Below are positions 1-7,246 of a stretch of 10,341 bases of DNA, one piece after another. The translations under genes and the position numbers were made by a program. The notes under the pieces are model-generated. The model saw only the letters and a program-made list of their open reading frames with translations. It was not told where the DNA came from and searched no databases. Each line of letters starts with the position of its first letter. Positions within the stretch are counted from its first letter, which is position 1. The DNA is from Gammaproteobacteria bacterium (GTDB lineage: Bacteria; Pseudomonadota; Gammaproteobacteria; JAABTG01): the NCBI GenBank assembly GCA_030066245.1, contig JASJBY010000086.1:1-10341 (forward strand). Direction: 5' to 3'.

Positions 1-1428
1 GTTGCTGGTGTCGTTGCGCTCTCCATTGCCTGGATGGGGAGGGGCCCTTCCCTGCAGCTCTGGCACACGGAGGAGTTGGAGGCGGAGTTCACCGCTGAGC
101 GGGCAGGTGAAATCCGAACTTTCGATGACTACCGACGGTTGGAGGACGAGCTGGCCAGGCAGCTCGATCGGCAGATCTACGCGCATGTGGAGACCGGTCC
201 GGCCTTCACGCTGTCCCGCTTCAGTGCGGGTAGCGCCGTTGATCCTCGCAAACGGGAAACCAACTGGAATCGCAGCTACGAGCTGTCGGCCGATACTGCT
301 GCCGGCGGCGTGCTGCTGCTGCACGGCATGTCGGACGGGCCATTCAGCCTCCGCGCCCTGGGCGAGGCGCTCAATCGCCACGGTTATTGGGTAGTCGGCC
401 TGCGCCTGCCCGGTCACGGCACGGCGCCTTCGGGGCTCAAGAGCATCCGCTGGGAAGACATGGGCGCCGCGGTTCGCCTGGGCATGAGGCACCTGGCTTC
501 CATGGTCGGAGACAGGCCCATCCATGTGGTCGGATACTCAACCGGTGCTCCCCTCGCCTTGGACTATGCCTTGGACGTGCTCGACGGGACTGTCGCCCCG
601 GCTCCTGCCAGCCTGGTGCTGATTTCTCCAGCTATCGGCATCAGCCCGGCTGCGGCGCTCGCGAGCTGGAAGGTCAGGCTGGCTCGTATTCCCGGCCTTG
701 AGAAGCTCGCCTGGACCCAGATTCTGCCCGAGTTCGACCCCTTCAACTACAACTCCTTCACAAGCAATGCCGGCGATCAGGTGCATCGACTGACACGCTC
801 CGTAGTCCGGCGCTTGGCATCCCGCAGTGCAGCGGACCCCATCAGACTGTTCCCGCCAACGCTGGTATTTCTCTCCACAATCGACGCGACCGTGTCGGTT
901 GACGCGGTAATCGACAATCTTCTGGAGCATCTCGCGCCCGAGCGCCACGAGCTTGTTCTATTCGATATCAACCGCAGAAGCGTCAAGGCGACATTGCTGG
1001 TTGATGATCCCGGTCCGTTGACCGCGCGCCTCATGGCTGCTGATAAATTGCCCTTCCACCTGACCTTGATTACCAACGAGAGCAATGAAAGCGCTAATGT
1101 GGTGAGTCGTCGCAAGCCGCCCTTGTCTGCGGATGTCTCGACAGAGCCGCTGGGTCTTGCCTGGCCAGCCGGCGTTATCTCCCTTTCGCATGTGGCGTTG
1201 CCGTTCCCGCCCGACGATCCCCTGTATGGTCGACGCCAGCCCGGCAATGAAGATGTGCTTCACCTGGGGCAGATTGAAATTCAGGGCGAGCGGGGGTTGC
1301 TCAAGTTGCCTGCCGACTGGCTGCTGCGCCTGCGGCACAATCCCTTCTACGGCTTTCTCGAGGCCAGGGCCATCGAGTGGGTAAAGGCCAGCAAGGGCGA
1401 CCGCGGCATTCTGCAGTCGCGTCGGTGA
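1..1428 (+). CDS. membrane-anchored alpha/beta hydrolase, 5' end outside window
   Basis: This is a serine hydrolase of the alpha/beta fold, probably acting on an ester or lipid in the periplasm or at the membrane; the substrate is unknown. The frame is open from base 1, and its first 11 residues (VAGVVALSIAW) look like the end of a membrane anchor or signal peptide, so the true start lies upstream. The ATG at base 34 has no ribosome site and would remove this segment. Counting from that ATG, the oxyanion HG is at residues 97-98, the nucleophile elbow GYSTG has Ser169, a likely acid is Asp284 (STIDATVS), and a likely catalytic His is 386 (SHVALP). About 100 residues separate acid and His, far more than in a minimal hydrolase, so there is an insertion. 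A small lipoprotein gene follows 85 bases downstream on the same strand. The fold and triad are clear; the specific family is not assigned. Confidence 0.85.
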   Translation, partial: VAGVVALSIAWMGRGPSLQLWHTEELEAEFTAERAGEIRTFDDYRRLEDELARQLDRQIYAHVETGPAFTLSRFSAGSAVDPRKRETNWNRSYELSADTAAGGVLLLHGMSDGPFSLRALGEALNRHGYWVVGLRLPGHGTAPSGLKSIRWEDMGAAVRLGMRHLASMVGDRPIHVVGYSTGAPLALDYALDVLDGTVAPAPASLVLISPAIGISPAAALASWKVRLARIPGLEKLAWTQILPEFDPFNYNSFTSNAGDQVHRLTRSVVRRLASRSAADPIRLFPPTLVFLSTIDATVSVDAVIDNLLEHLAPERHELVLFDINRRSVKATLLVDDPGPLTARLMAADKLPFHLTLITNESNESANVVSRRKPPLSADVSTEPLGLAWPAGVISLSHVALPFPPDDPLYGRRQPGNEDVLHLGQIEIQGERGLLKLPADWLLRLRHNPFYGFLEARAIEWVKASKGDRGILQSRR

Positions 1429-1513
1429 AGCGGCTGTATCTCCGTGATATTACCTGCCCTGGCGAAGAAACGGGGCCTCACGCAGAATTTTCAATGATTA
1501 ATGAGGTGACTCA

Positions 1514-1711
1514 ATGAGAACTGCAGTGTTTCTATCCTGCCTGATCTTGCTGGCCGGCTGTCACACCACTTCCCAGGAAACCTGCTTCAAAGAAGGATTC
1601 AAGGAGGGCACACCAGAGTTCCGTGATTGCGTGGAGAAACAGCGGGCCATAGGCGCGAAACGGATGAACAAGCAGGCAGGAAGCGGTGGTCTTCGCGGCA
1701 GAGAACCCTAG
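1514..1711 (+). CDS. small lipoprotein, 65 aa, unknown function
   Basis: The product starts with a short signal peptide ending in the lipobox LAGC, with Cys16 as the expected lipidated residue. His17 at position +2 gives no inner-membrane retention signal, so the outer membrane is the likely location. The mature part is only about 50 residues and carries Cys24 and Cys39 around G-F-K-E-G-T-P-E-F, an arrangement (C, GF, GT, F or Y, C) that I recall from other small proteobacterial lipoproteins; the two cysteines could form a disulfide. The start is supported by GAGG at 1503-1506, seven bases before the ATG. The C-terminal tail is basic and glycine-rich. It may be co-transcribed with the hydrolase 85 bases upstream, since no clear terminator lies between them. 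Function is unknown. Confidence 0.75.
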   Translation: MRTAVFLSCLILLAGCHTTSQETCFKEGFKEGTPEFRDCVEKQRAIGAKRMNKQAGSGGLRGREP

Positions 1712-1852
1712 CGTCGGAGCATACATGAAGGAACAGGGAGCGGTCGTACCGGAGCAATGTTGCATGCCGTAGGTCGGGGATCCTCGGGAGCCTGCTTCGA
1801 CCGTGGTGTGACCGGAGCGGCGTAGATGGTGAGAAGCGGCGCCCACGCCTTG

Positions 1853-1976
1853 GTCAGACCGTGCGTCGGTTGCACTGGTATGGGTGATCGTTAACCGGCA
1901 CAGCCTTGTAGCTGTATCTCCCAGGACGGGGAGGAAAGACGCGGTTTCCGGGTGGATGCCCGCTGACGGTCTTTTT
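1853..1976 (+). ncRNA. candidate structured RNA (small RNA or mRNA leader)
   Basis: Four hairpins follow one another on the plus strand. They are GTGC/GCAC (1861-1864 with 1872-1875, extended by ACC/GGT across a bulge), ACAGC/GCTGT (1900-1904 with 1911-1915), CTCCC/GGGAG (1918-1922 with 1929-1933) and CGGG/CCCG (1949-1952 with 1959-1962). The last lies inside an outer stem AAAGAC/GTCTTT that ends in a T-run. The third and fourth hairpins have six-base loops AGGACG and TGGATG, so GGA sits in a hexaloop, the arrangement bound by CsrA/RsmA proteins in RsmY, RsmZ and CsrB RNAs. I do not recognise a known RNA family, and no GacA-type upstream box (TGTAAG...CTTACA) is visible. It could be a CsrA-titrating RNA, a leader of the metallopeptidase gene, or chance structure in GC-rich DNA. 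Confidence 0.25.
1935..1976 (+). terminator. possible rho-independent terminator
   Basis: AAAGAC (1935-1940) pairs with GTCTTT (1969-1974). It encloses CGGG/CCCG with a TGGATG loop, separated by an internal loop. A run of five T (1972-1976) ends the structure. The outer stem is A/T-rich and the T-run overlaps it, so this is a moderate candidate. It would end a transcript crossing the gap and separate it from the metallopeptidase gene. Confidence 0.35.
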
Positions 1977-2008
1977 GGGTTTGCATCGGGCTTTCCCCGG
2001 ACCCGGGC

Positions 2009-2014
2009 ATAATA
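2009..2014 (+). promoter_or_regulatory. possible -10 element of the metallopeptidase gene
   Basis: CATAAT matches the sigma-70 -10 consensus at five of six positions. It lies after the candidate terminator and about 70 bases before the TTG start. No good -35 box is seen at 16-19 bases, and there is no extended -10 TG, so the call is weak and rests mainly on position. Confidence 0.25.
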
Positions 2015-2070
2015 TCGCTGGGCCTCGAGCGGAAAAAACAATCTGTGGTTGACCCATGGGCTCGACTCGG

Positions 2071-2076
2071 AGGAGG
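2071..2076 (+). promoter_or_regulatory. strong Shine-Dalgarno selecting the TTG start at 2082
   Basis: AGGAGG lies five bases before the TTG at 2082. The alternative in-frame TTG at 2049 has no ribosome site in front of it, so this motif decides the start of the metallopeptidase gene. Confidence 0.75.
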
Positions 2077-2081
2077 GGCAC

Positions 2082-3242
2082 TTGAACTCCTTACTCGATT
2101 CGCTCATCGAGAAGCTTGGCAGCGCCTGGAAAGCACCGGTTGAGCCTACGACCAAGAGAGCCTACCGTTGCGACTGCGAGCGTCCCGTGTTCTTCCTGAA
2201 TACCCAGTGTCTGGGCTGCGGCGCCGCATTGGGTTATGAGCCGACGCTTGGCGAAGTGCGCGCCCTGCATGCGGGTGATGAGCCAGACACCTGGCGGCCC
2301 AGCGGCGCCGGGGACGACACCGGGCAGGCCTATCGCCGCTGCGCCAATTTCCATTCGCCCGCGAGCTGCAATTGGCTGGTGCCGGCTGATCATACCTCGA
2401 GCCTGTGCCTCGCTTGCCGCCTGAACCGCGCGATCCCCGATCTGGAAGACCCTGATAATCAGCGCTATTGGAATGACATTGAGGCTGCCAAGCGTCGCTT
2501 GATTTCGCAACTGCTGGGGCTGGGTCTGCCGGTGGAATCGAAGGAAGAGAACCCGGAGCAGGGGATCGCCTTCGAACTGCTGCGCCCACCGCCCGACGGA
2601 CCCAAGGTGCTGACGGGACATGCGAACGGTCTGATCACGATCAACGTTGAGGAGGCGGACGACGTCAAGCGTGAGCAGATCAGGACGTCCTTGCACGAGC
2701 CGTATCGGACACTGTTGGGTCACTTCCGCCATGAGATCGGCCATTACTACTGGGATCGCCTGGTCTCGAGAACCAGGTGGCTGGAACCCTATCGTGCCCT
2801 ATTTGGCGACGAACGGGCGGACTACGCGGCAGCGTTGAAGGCCAACTATGAGAACGGCCCGCCGGCGGACTGGAGAGACCGACACATCAGCGCCTACGCC
2901 AGCTCTCACCCCTGGGAGGACTGGGCAGAAACCTGGGCACACTTTCTCCATGCTGTGGACAGTCTCGATACGGCCATTTCCCACGGTTTCGAAGGCGGAG
3001 ACATGGAAATAGCGCTGGAGCCGTTCACGCGCGATGATCTTTATGATCCCGACCACCCGTCAGCGGAGCGGGAGCTGTTCCTGTTCAATTCCTGGATGGA
3101 GCTGGTCACGGTGTTGAACGAGATCGGCCGCAGTATGGGACAGCCTGACCTGTATCCCTTCGTCATATCGCGGCCGGTGGTCAAGAAGCTGCATTTCGTC
3201 AGTCTGGTGGTTGCAGACGCGAGGGCTGTGACGGAGGACTAG
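2082..3242 (+). CDS. zinc-ribbon putative metallopeptidase, HEIGH motif
   Basis: This is a putative zinc-dependent peptidase of the Peptidase_Mx type with an N-terminal zinc ribbon; no substrate is known to me. The 386-residue product starts at a TTG behind AGGAGG. After a roughly 28-residue lead, Cys30, Cys32, Cys43 and Cys46 (CDC and CLGC) form one zinc knuckle. Cys87, Cys96, Cys109 and Cys112 probably form a second. The catalytic motif HEIGHYYWDRL has H217, E218 and H221. A second conserved block, HPWEDWAETWAHFLH (276-290), follows about 55 residues later and probably supplies the third zinc ligand, perhaps Glu283. There is no signal peptide, so a cytoplasmic location is expected. Length and motif order match the family. 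The gene has its own possible promoter region and runs convergently into the AsmA-like gene, overlapping it by four bases. Confidence 0.88.
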   Translation: MNSLLDSLIEKLGSAWKAPVEPTTKRAYRCDCERPVFFLNTQCLGCGAALGYEPTLGEVRALHAGDEPDTWRPSGAGDDTGQAYRRCANFHSPASCNWLVPADHTSSLCLACRLNRAIPDLEDPDNQRYWNDIEAAKRRLISQLLGLGLPVESKEENPEQGIAFELLRPPPDGPKVLTGHANGLITINVEEADDVKREQIRTSLHEPYRTLLGHFRHEIGHYYWDRLVSRTRWLEPYRALFGDERADYAAALKANYENGPPADWRDRHISAYASSHPWEDWAETWAHFLHAVDSLDTAISHGFEGGDMEIALEPFTRDDLYDPDHPSAERELFLFNSWMELVTVLNEIGRSMGQPDLYPFVISRPVVKKLHFVSLVVADARAVTED

Positions 3243-6200
3243 CCCGCTTCGAGCTTTTCCATGGCAGCCACGCATGCATTGCCGCCGCCCGCGCCCAGAT
3301 CGCTGAAGGAAACGACCAGCAGGGCGGGATTGAGCAGGCCTGCAAGCAGGCCTGTGGCGGCTCGCCGGCCCCGGGGCAGCACGGTAACCTGAACATCCGG
3401 GGCCAGAAGTGTCCCGGTCACACGTACGGGATTGGCGACACTCACGAGTCTCGCCTGCTTTGGGCGGGGGCTGAGCAGAAAGTCGATTTCCTCGGTCTCC
3501 AGGTCCAGCGCACCGCTGCCCGCGATGGTCAGGCGGGCCGTATCCAGCAGAAGCTTGTCTGTTGTAGCGACACCGTCCTCGACGTCGACACGGCCGACGA
3601 TACAGTTGATTTCGGTAACTGTCTCTCTGCGCCACCCGGCCGTCAGCATGGTCAGCACCAGATCGGAGGACCACAGGCCGTACTGCCGGCTTGCAATCCG
3701 CCCGGGTCCGCCCACGACCGTGATGCGGCCGTCTGCCTGGGCAAGGAAGCTGCGCTGGGTCGCACCCGGCCCGGCAAGCGCGATGTCCACGTCGACGGTG
3801 CCCTCCGCGAACTCTGCCACCTCGGCGCTGGTGAGCAGCAGTCCGTAGTTTAAGCCGCGCGCTGTCAGCCGGAAGCTGTTGACGGGCGGCTCAACGGTCA
3901 CATCGACCCGGTGCTCGGCGGTCAGCTGACCGCCGATGTCGTTGATGACGCGCGCGGAGGTGACCGACACGCCATTCTCAAGCGTCGCGGTCAGCACCAG
4001 GTCGCCCAGGTCGCCGCCACGCATGCGGATCTTCTCCGCCTGAAGGTTCACGTCGAAATTTACGGCGAGCAGGGCTTCCACAGGCAGCGGGTACTCCGGG
4101 ATGAGTCGTTGCCTGTTATCTGCCATGGGTATGCTTTCAACGAACTCCAGGTCATCATAGTCGAGCTGGCGGGAGTGAAGGCTTGCGCTTATCCGCGTGC
4201 GGGGCTCCCCGGTCACGAAGAGGACTGTTCCCTGCAGGTCGCTTTGACCGACGTTCACTTTCAGATCCCTGAAATCGTAGCGGTTGGGCCGGTCGCTGAA
4301 CCGCCCCGCGATCTGAAACTCCCCCCGCAGTGGTATCACGTAGTCGATGAGAGGATCGAGCTTCTTGAAATCCTTGCCCGTGATCTCGACCGCGAGGTCA
4401 AAGCCTTTGCCCTGGAAGGGTTGGCTGACAGTGCCGCTCGCTTCTAGCTTGGTTTCGGTGGCGTTTAGCGAGACGGTAATCGGCCAAGGTCGCTTCCCGT
4501 TCAGCAGTCCCTCCAGGCCAATGGTGTCCATGCTGAGTGCGAAGGGCTTAGAGCGGTACTCGCCGTCCACGGTGATGGTGACCGGCAGAGCAGGCCGGGT
4601 ACTCAGCGTGGCCGCACTGATATCGAACTGCCATGGTTCCTTGGCCTGCTGCTCACCGACCGTGAGAAGGGTTCTTTGGGTCTGGAGGCTTAAGTCCGCG
4701 CCCTGAAGCAATGCGCGCATCGTCTGGCCGCGGCTGGTCATGGCCAGGGTCACCCCGTTGGCATGGCCCCTAAGTGCCGCCTTTGATTCGAGCTGGTCGA
4801 GCAGTTCACCCAGGTCGACACCATCAGCCCGGGCCGTCAGCCCGATGTCAGCGCCGTCGTCTCCCCGGGAGACGGTCAGACTGCCCTGCAAGGGGATGCC
4901 TGCCAATGTCGCACCTGCCGGCGACAGGGTGAGCCGGCCGCCAAGCAGCCTGGCGGTGGCGGTAACATTCCGGAGCGGCACGGGCGTGTCCACGACTCGC
5001 CGGATTTCCAGCTCCAGCTCCGCATCCGTTTTTGTTAGCCAGTCAAGCGATATCGGCCGGTCCAGGGCGTCCGGAAGCCTTTTCTCGGCCTGCGGTGGAT
5101 CTGCGGTAACGACCAGATCCTCGGCACGCAGGGAATGTGAGACGAGCTTGCCTTCCAGTAGGGGCCGTTCCTCGGCCTGTGACCACTGCAGCTCACCCGC
5201 GATGTCGGTGACACCGATCTTCCCTTTCAGACCCGTCACCGTGTAGATGTCAGCGGATTTGCTCAAGGCCGCGGAGAGGCGATACGGGCCGGTATCGGGC
5301 AACGAAGCTGCCAGCAACGGGTTGAGCGAGCTCAGCCGCTTGCCCTCCAGCATGCCTTTCAACTCAATAGTCGTGCCGTCCCTTTGCCTCAGGACCGTGC
5401 CGTCCGCGATCAACTTTGCGTCGCCTGTTCGGGCGTTGATGCTTAAGGGCCATGACTCCCTTAGCGACGCGAGCTCGACGAGCGGCAGCGTTTCGGCGAG
5501 TAGTGCCAGGGGCACTCCTCGAAACTGGCCGTCCACGCTGATCCTGGTCGATTGTGCCTTCAGGGCATCGAGCTCAATGGCCGCGATGTGCAATTTCCAT
5601 GCTTCAGTGGTGCCTTGCTGAGCCGACTTGATGTCCGCGGTCTTCGTGCCGAGCTTGAGTCGGGCACTCTGCAGCAGCGCCCGCAGGGTGCGCCCACGAC
5701 CCTGTGCGGCAAGGGACAGATCGTTCACTTTGCCGGCCAGCGACCAGTCGGGCTTCAAGTCCGAGAGCACCTGGCCAAGGTCCAGTCGCGCGGCAAGCAG
5801 ATCAACCCGGATATCGGCAGCATCCTCGACCTGGGAAACGGCCAGGTGACCCGTTACCGGTGTCTCCAGAACGGTGGTACGCAACTCCGAGAGTGTCAGC
5901 GTGCCGCCGCTGAGCGTTGCCGTGACAGCAGTATTGCGAAGTGCCAGAGGAGCGTCGGCAAAGAGCTCCACCTCCAGTGCCAGGGTGGCGTCCAAGGCCG
6001 TAAGCCAGTCGAAGGGCAACGGCCGGTCCAGCAGGGGCGGCCTGCTGTCGTTCGCTGAAGTCCCATCATCGCCAGTGTAAAAGTCCTTCAACCGCATGGA
6101 GCGAGACACGAGGCTGCCCGTGAGAACCGGCTGAGCACCGCTCTCTTCCCAGGTGAACTCGCCTGCCAGATCGGTGGCGCCGATGCGGGCTTGCAGCTCG

Positions 6201-7045
6201 GAAACGGCATATACGTCTTCCGATCTGCGCACGGCTGCGAACAGCTCGAACGATCCGTTGGCAGGCAGCGCCACGTCAAAGAGCTGCTCCAGGGAGTCGA
6301 CCTTGTCACCGCGGGCCGAGATTTGAAACTCGGACCCTTTCCACAGGCGGGGTTTCGGCAGCAGGCCCTGAATGGCGAGGGATGCATCCGCCGTACGCGC
6401 GCTGAAATTCATGGGCCATGGAGACGTAGGCGATTCGAATTCCTCCGGAGTCCCGGCTGACAACGAGAGCTGCAGCGGCACATCCCGGCAGATCAGGCGG
6501 CCGGCGACCGCGATGGGCTGCCCGGGGATGCTGGTGGCCTCGAACTCAACCACGGCACAGCGATTCGGCTCGCCCTCCGGATCGCGGAGTGCTACCACCG
6601 ATTCCAGTACGGTGAACTGGTGGATGTCGGGGAGCTCGGGGGGGCCGACGCGGCGCCCGAAAGTGAAATTGTTACGATCGTCGGTACCCACCTCCAGCAT
6701 CACATCCGCGCCCTTGAAGACCACGTCGAGCACGTCGATCTCACGGCGCAGGAGGGGCAACAGAGCAATGCGCAGCTCAAGTCGCTGGACTTGCGCAAAG
6801 AGCGGGCGCGAAGCCCAGTCGGGGTTGGCGATCCGCATGTCTTCGACCACGAGCTGGGGACGCAGGCCAGGTTTTATGCGAACTGTGCCGGCAAACGTGA
6901 CCCGCCGGTCGAAAGCTTCGCTTGCAAGCGACTCGAGCTGTCCCCGGAAGACACTCAGGTCCACGAGAGGCAGGATGATGACGAGGCTGGCAGCGAGAGC
7001 TGCCAGTGCGACAAGTAGGCCGAGGACGATCTTGATCAGGCGCAC
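3239..7045 (-). CDS. AsmA-family protein, 1268 aa, internally triplicated
   Basis: AsmA-family proteins are inner-membrane-anchored periplasmic proteins implicated in outer-membrane biogenesis and phospholipid passage between membranes. The start is GTG at 7045 with GGGGGT seven bases upstream. Residues 4-27 form one N-terminal membrane segment (in-out anchor), followed by the conserved AsmA N-terminal region (about 30-190). Residues 209 to about 1048 consist of 322-residue units in register. The C-terminal AsmA_2-type region (about 1050-1235) is recognisable by the QYGLWSSDL, INC and GSGALDL blocks. Cys1148 and Cys1258 (INC, GGNAC) may form the disulfide seen in relatives. Classical AsmA and YicH are about 570-620 residues, so this protein is twice that and close to TamB or YhdP in length, although its N-terminus is AsmA-like. 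The stop codon shares CTAG with the convergent metallopeptidase gene. The RcsF-like gene ends 201 bases upstream on the same strand. Confidence 0.93.
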   Translation of the reverse strand: MRLIKIVLGLLVALAALAASLVIILPLVDLSVFRGQLESLASEAFDRRVTFAGTVRIKPGLRPQLVVEDMRIANPDWASRPLFAQVQRLELRIALLPLLRREIDVLDVVFKGADVMLEVGTDDRNNFTFGRRVGPPELPDIHQFTVLESVVALRDPEGEPNRCAVVEFEATSIPGQPIAVAGRLICRDVPLQLSLSAGTPEEFESPTSPWPMNFSARTADASLAIQGLLPKPRLWKGSEFQISARGDKVDSLEQLFDVALPANGSFELFAAVRRSEDVYAVSELQARIGATDLAGEFTWEESGAQPVLTGSLVSRSMRLKDFYTGDDGTSANDSRPPLLDRPLPFDWLTALDATLALEVELFADAPLALRNTAVTATLSGGTLTLSELRTTVLETPVTGHLAVSQVEDAADIRVDLLAARLDLGQVLSDLKPDWSLAGKVNDLSLAAQGRGRTLRALLQSARLKLGTKTADIKSAQQGTTEAWKLHIAAIELDALKAQSTRISVDGQFRGVPLALLAETLPLVELASLRESWPLSINARTGDAKLIADGTVLRQRDGTTIELKGMLEGKRLSSLNPLLAASLPDTGPYRLSAALSKSADIYTVTGLKGKIGVTDIAGELQWSQAEERPLLEGKLVSHSLRAEDLVVTADPPQAEKRLPDALDRPISLDWLTKTDAELELEIRRVVDTPVPLRNVTATARLLGGRLTLSPAGATLAGIPLQGSLTVSRGDDGADIGLTARADGVDLGELLDQLESKAALRGHANGVTLAMTSRGQTMRALLQGADLSLQTQRTLLTVGEQQAKEPWQFDISAATLSTRPALPVTITVDGEYRSKPFALSMDTIGLEGLLNGKRPWPITVSLNATETKLEASGTVSQPFQGKGFDLAVEITGKDFKKLDPLIDYVIPLRGEFQIAGRFSDRPNRYDFRDLKVNVGQSDLQGTVLFVTGEPRTRISASLHSRQLDYDDLEFVESIPMADNRQRLIPEYPLPVEALLAVNFDVNLQAEKIRMRGGDLGDLVLTATLENGVSVTSARVINDIGGQLTAEHRVDVTVEPPVNSFRLTARGLNYGLLLTSAEVAEFAEGTVDVDIALAGPGATQRSFLAQADGRITVVGGPGRIASRQYGLWSSDLVLTMLTAGWRRETVTEINCIVGRVDVEDGVATTDKLLLDTARLTIAGSGALDLETEEIDFLLSPRPKQARLVSVANPVRVTGTLLAPDVQVTVLPRGRRAATGLLAGLLNPALLVVSFSDLGAGGGNACVAAMEKLEAG
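3902..4489 (-). repeat. AsmA-like intragenic repeat, unit 3, diverged (residues 853-1048)
   Basis: The unit begins at PWPITV (Trp854, against Trp210 and Trp532) and keeps the 322-residue register at QSDLQG (Asp936), the HSRQLDYDDL block (Leu961, Leu966) and Leu1013. It then passes into the C-terminal AsmA region with small indels. It is probably the ancestral AsmA segment from which the other two units were copied, but that direction is inference. Confidence 0.65.
4490..5455 (-). repeat. AsmA-like intragenic repeat, unit 2 (residues 531-852)
   Basis: The unit begins at SWPLSI and includes VTDIAGEL (Asp614), DWLTKTDAEL (from Asp668), VPLRN (Arg692), TMRALLQ (Arg777) and TVDGEYRS (Asp827), each in register with unit 1. 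There is no net gap over the full unit length. Confidence 0.85.
5456..6421 (-). repeat. AsmA-like intragenic repeat, unit 1 (residues 209-530)
   Basis: The unit begins at PWPMNF and includes ATDLAGEF (Asp292), DWLTALDATL (from Asp346), LALRN (Arg370), TLRALLQ (Arg455) and SVDGQFRG (Asp505). Every one of these anchors recurs exactly 322 residues later. Over 85 ungapped positions from Asp346, I count 39 identities with unit 2. Confidence 0.85.
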
Positions 7046-7246
7046 GAGTTTACCCCCACAGGCAACGGGGATGCTGATTCACTCACGAGTCACAGGTATG
7101 GCCAACGACTGTCCTCAGGACAAGCGAGGCCCTGTTGGCATGCCGTTCGTCCCTGTTGCCTGAAGCATGGGTATTGCGGCGTCAGGACCATGTCAGCCGA
7201 AGCTCGGTTGCCGCCGGCTCGGGTTCCAAACCGCTGTCCGCAACGC
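7046..7246. other. 201-base spacer upstream of the AsmA-like gene
   Basis: No gene is visible. The spacer has an inverted repeat TGTCC-TCA-GGACA at 7110-7122. It also has a direct repeat CCCTGTTG at 7130-7137 and 7151-7158, a 21-base period (two helical turns), with the palindrome GGCATGCC between the copies. These could be operator half-sites for the AsmA-like gene. No convincing -35/-10 pair was found on the minus strand, and no T-rich terminator for the RcsF-like gene. Confidence 0.3.

Larger units (their letters stand above)
1712..2081. other. 370-base gap without a convincing protein gene
   Basis: No frame here has protein-like composition with a ribosome site; a minus-strand open frame crossing it looks like a shadow. 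The plus strand holds eleven GGA triplets between 1712 and 1980, roughly twice what I estimate from base composition, and an eight-base direct repeat ACCGGAGC at 1748-1755 and 1811-1818. The second half contains a run of small hairpins ending in a T-run, listed separately, then a possible -10 element and the metallopeptidase ribosome site. Confidence 0.6.

Noticed and set aside
34..36. ATG at 34 as the start of the left hydrolase
   Set aside because: The frame is open to base 1, encodes a hydrophobic segment before this codon, and shows no Shine-Dalgarno sequence in front of it.
1712..1980. Known RNAs such as 6S, 4.5S, tmRNA, tRNA, RNase P RNA, or a c-di-GMP or TPP riboswitch
   Set aside because: The conserved sequence blocks of these families, as far as I recall them, are absent, so only a generic structured-RNA candidate is reported.
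2049..2051. TTG at 2049 as the metallopeptidase start
   Set aside because: It lacks a ribosome site, while the TTG at 2082 has AGGAGG five bases upstream.
1532..2155. Minus-strand open frame of 207 codons over the small lipoprotein and the gap
   Set aside because: It has no ribosome site, no recognisable domain or signal peptide and an unnatural composition. It overlaps two supported plus-strand genes and appears to be a shadow of GC-rich DNA.
3432..7018. Several plus-strand open frames over the AsmA-like gene
   Set aside because: They are antisense shadows of a 1268-codon gene with clear family motifs and lack ribosome sites or recognisable domains.
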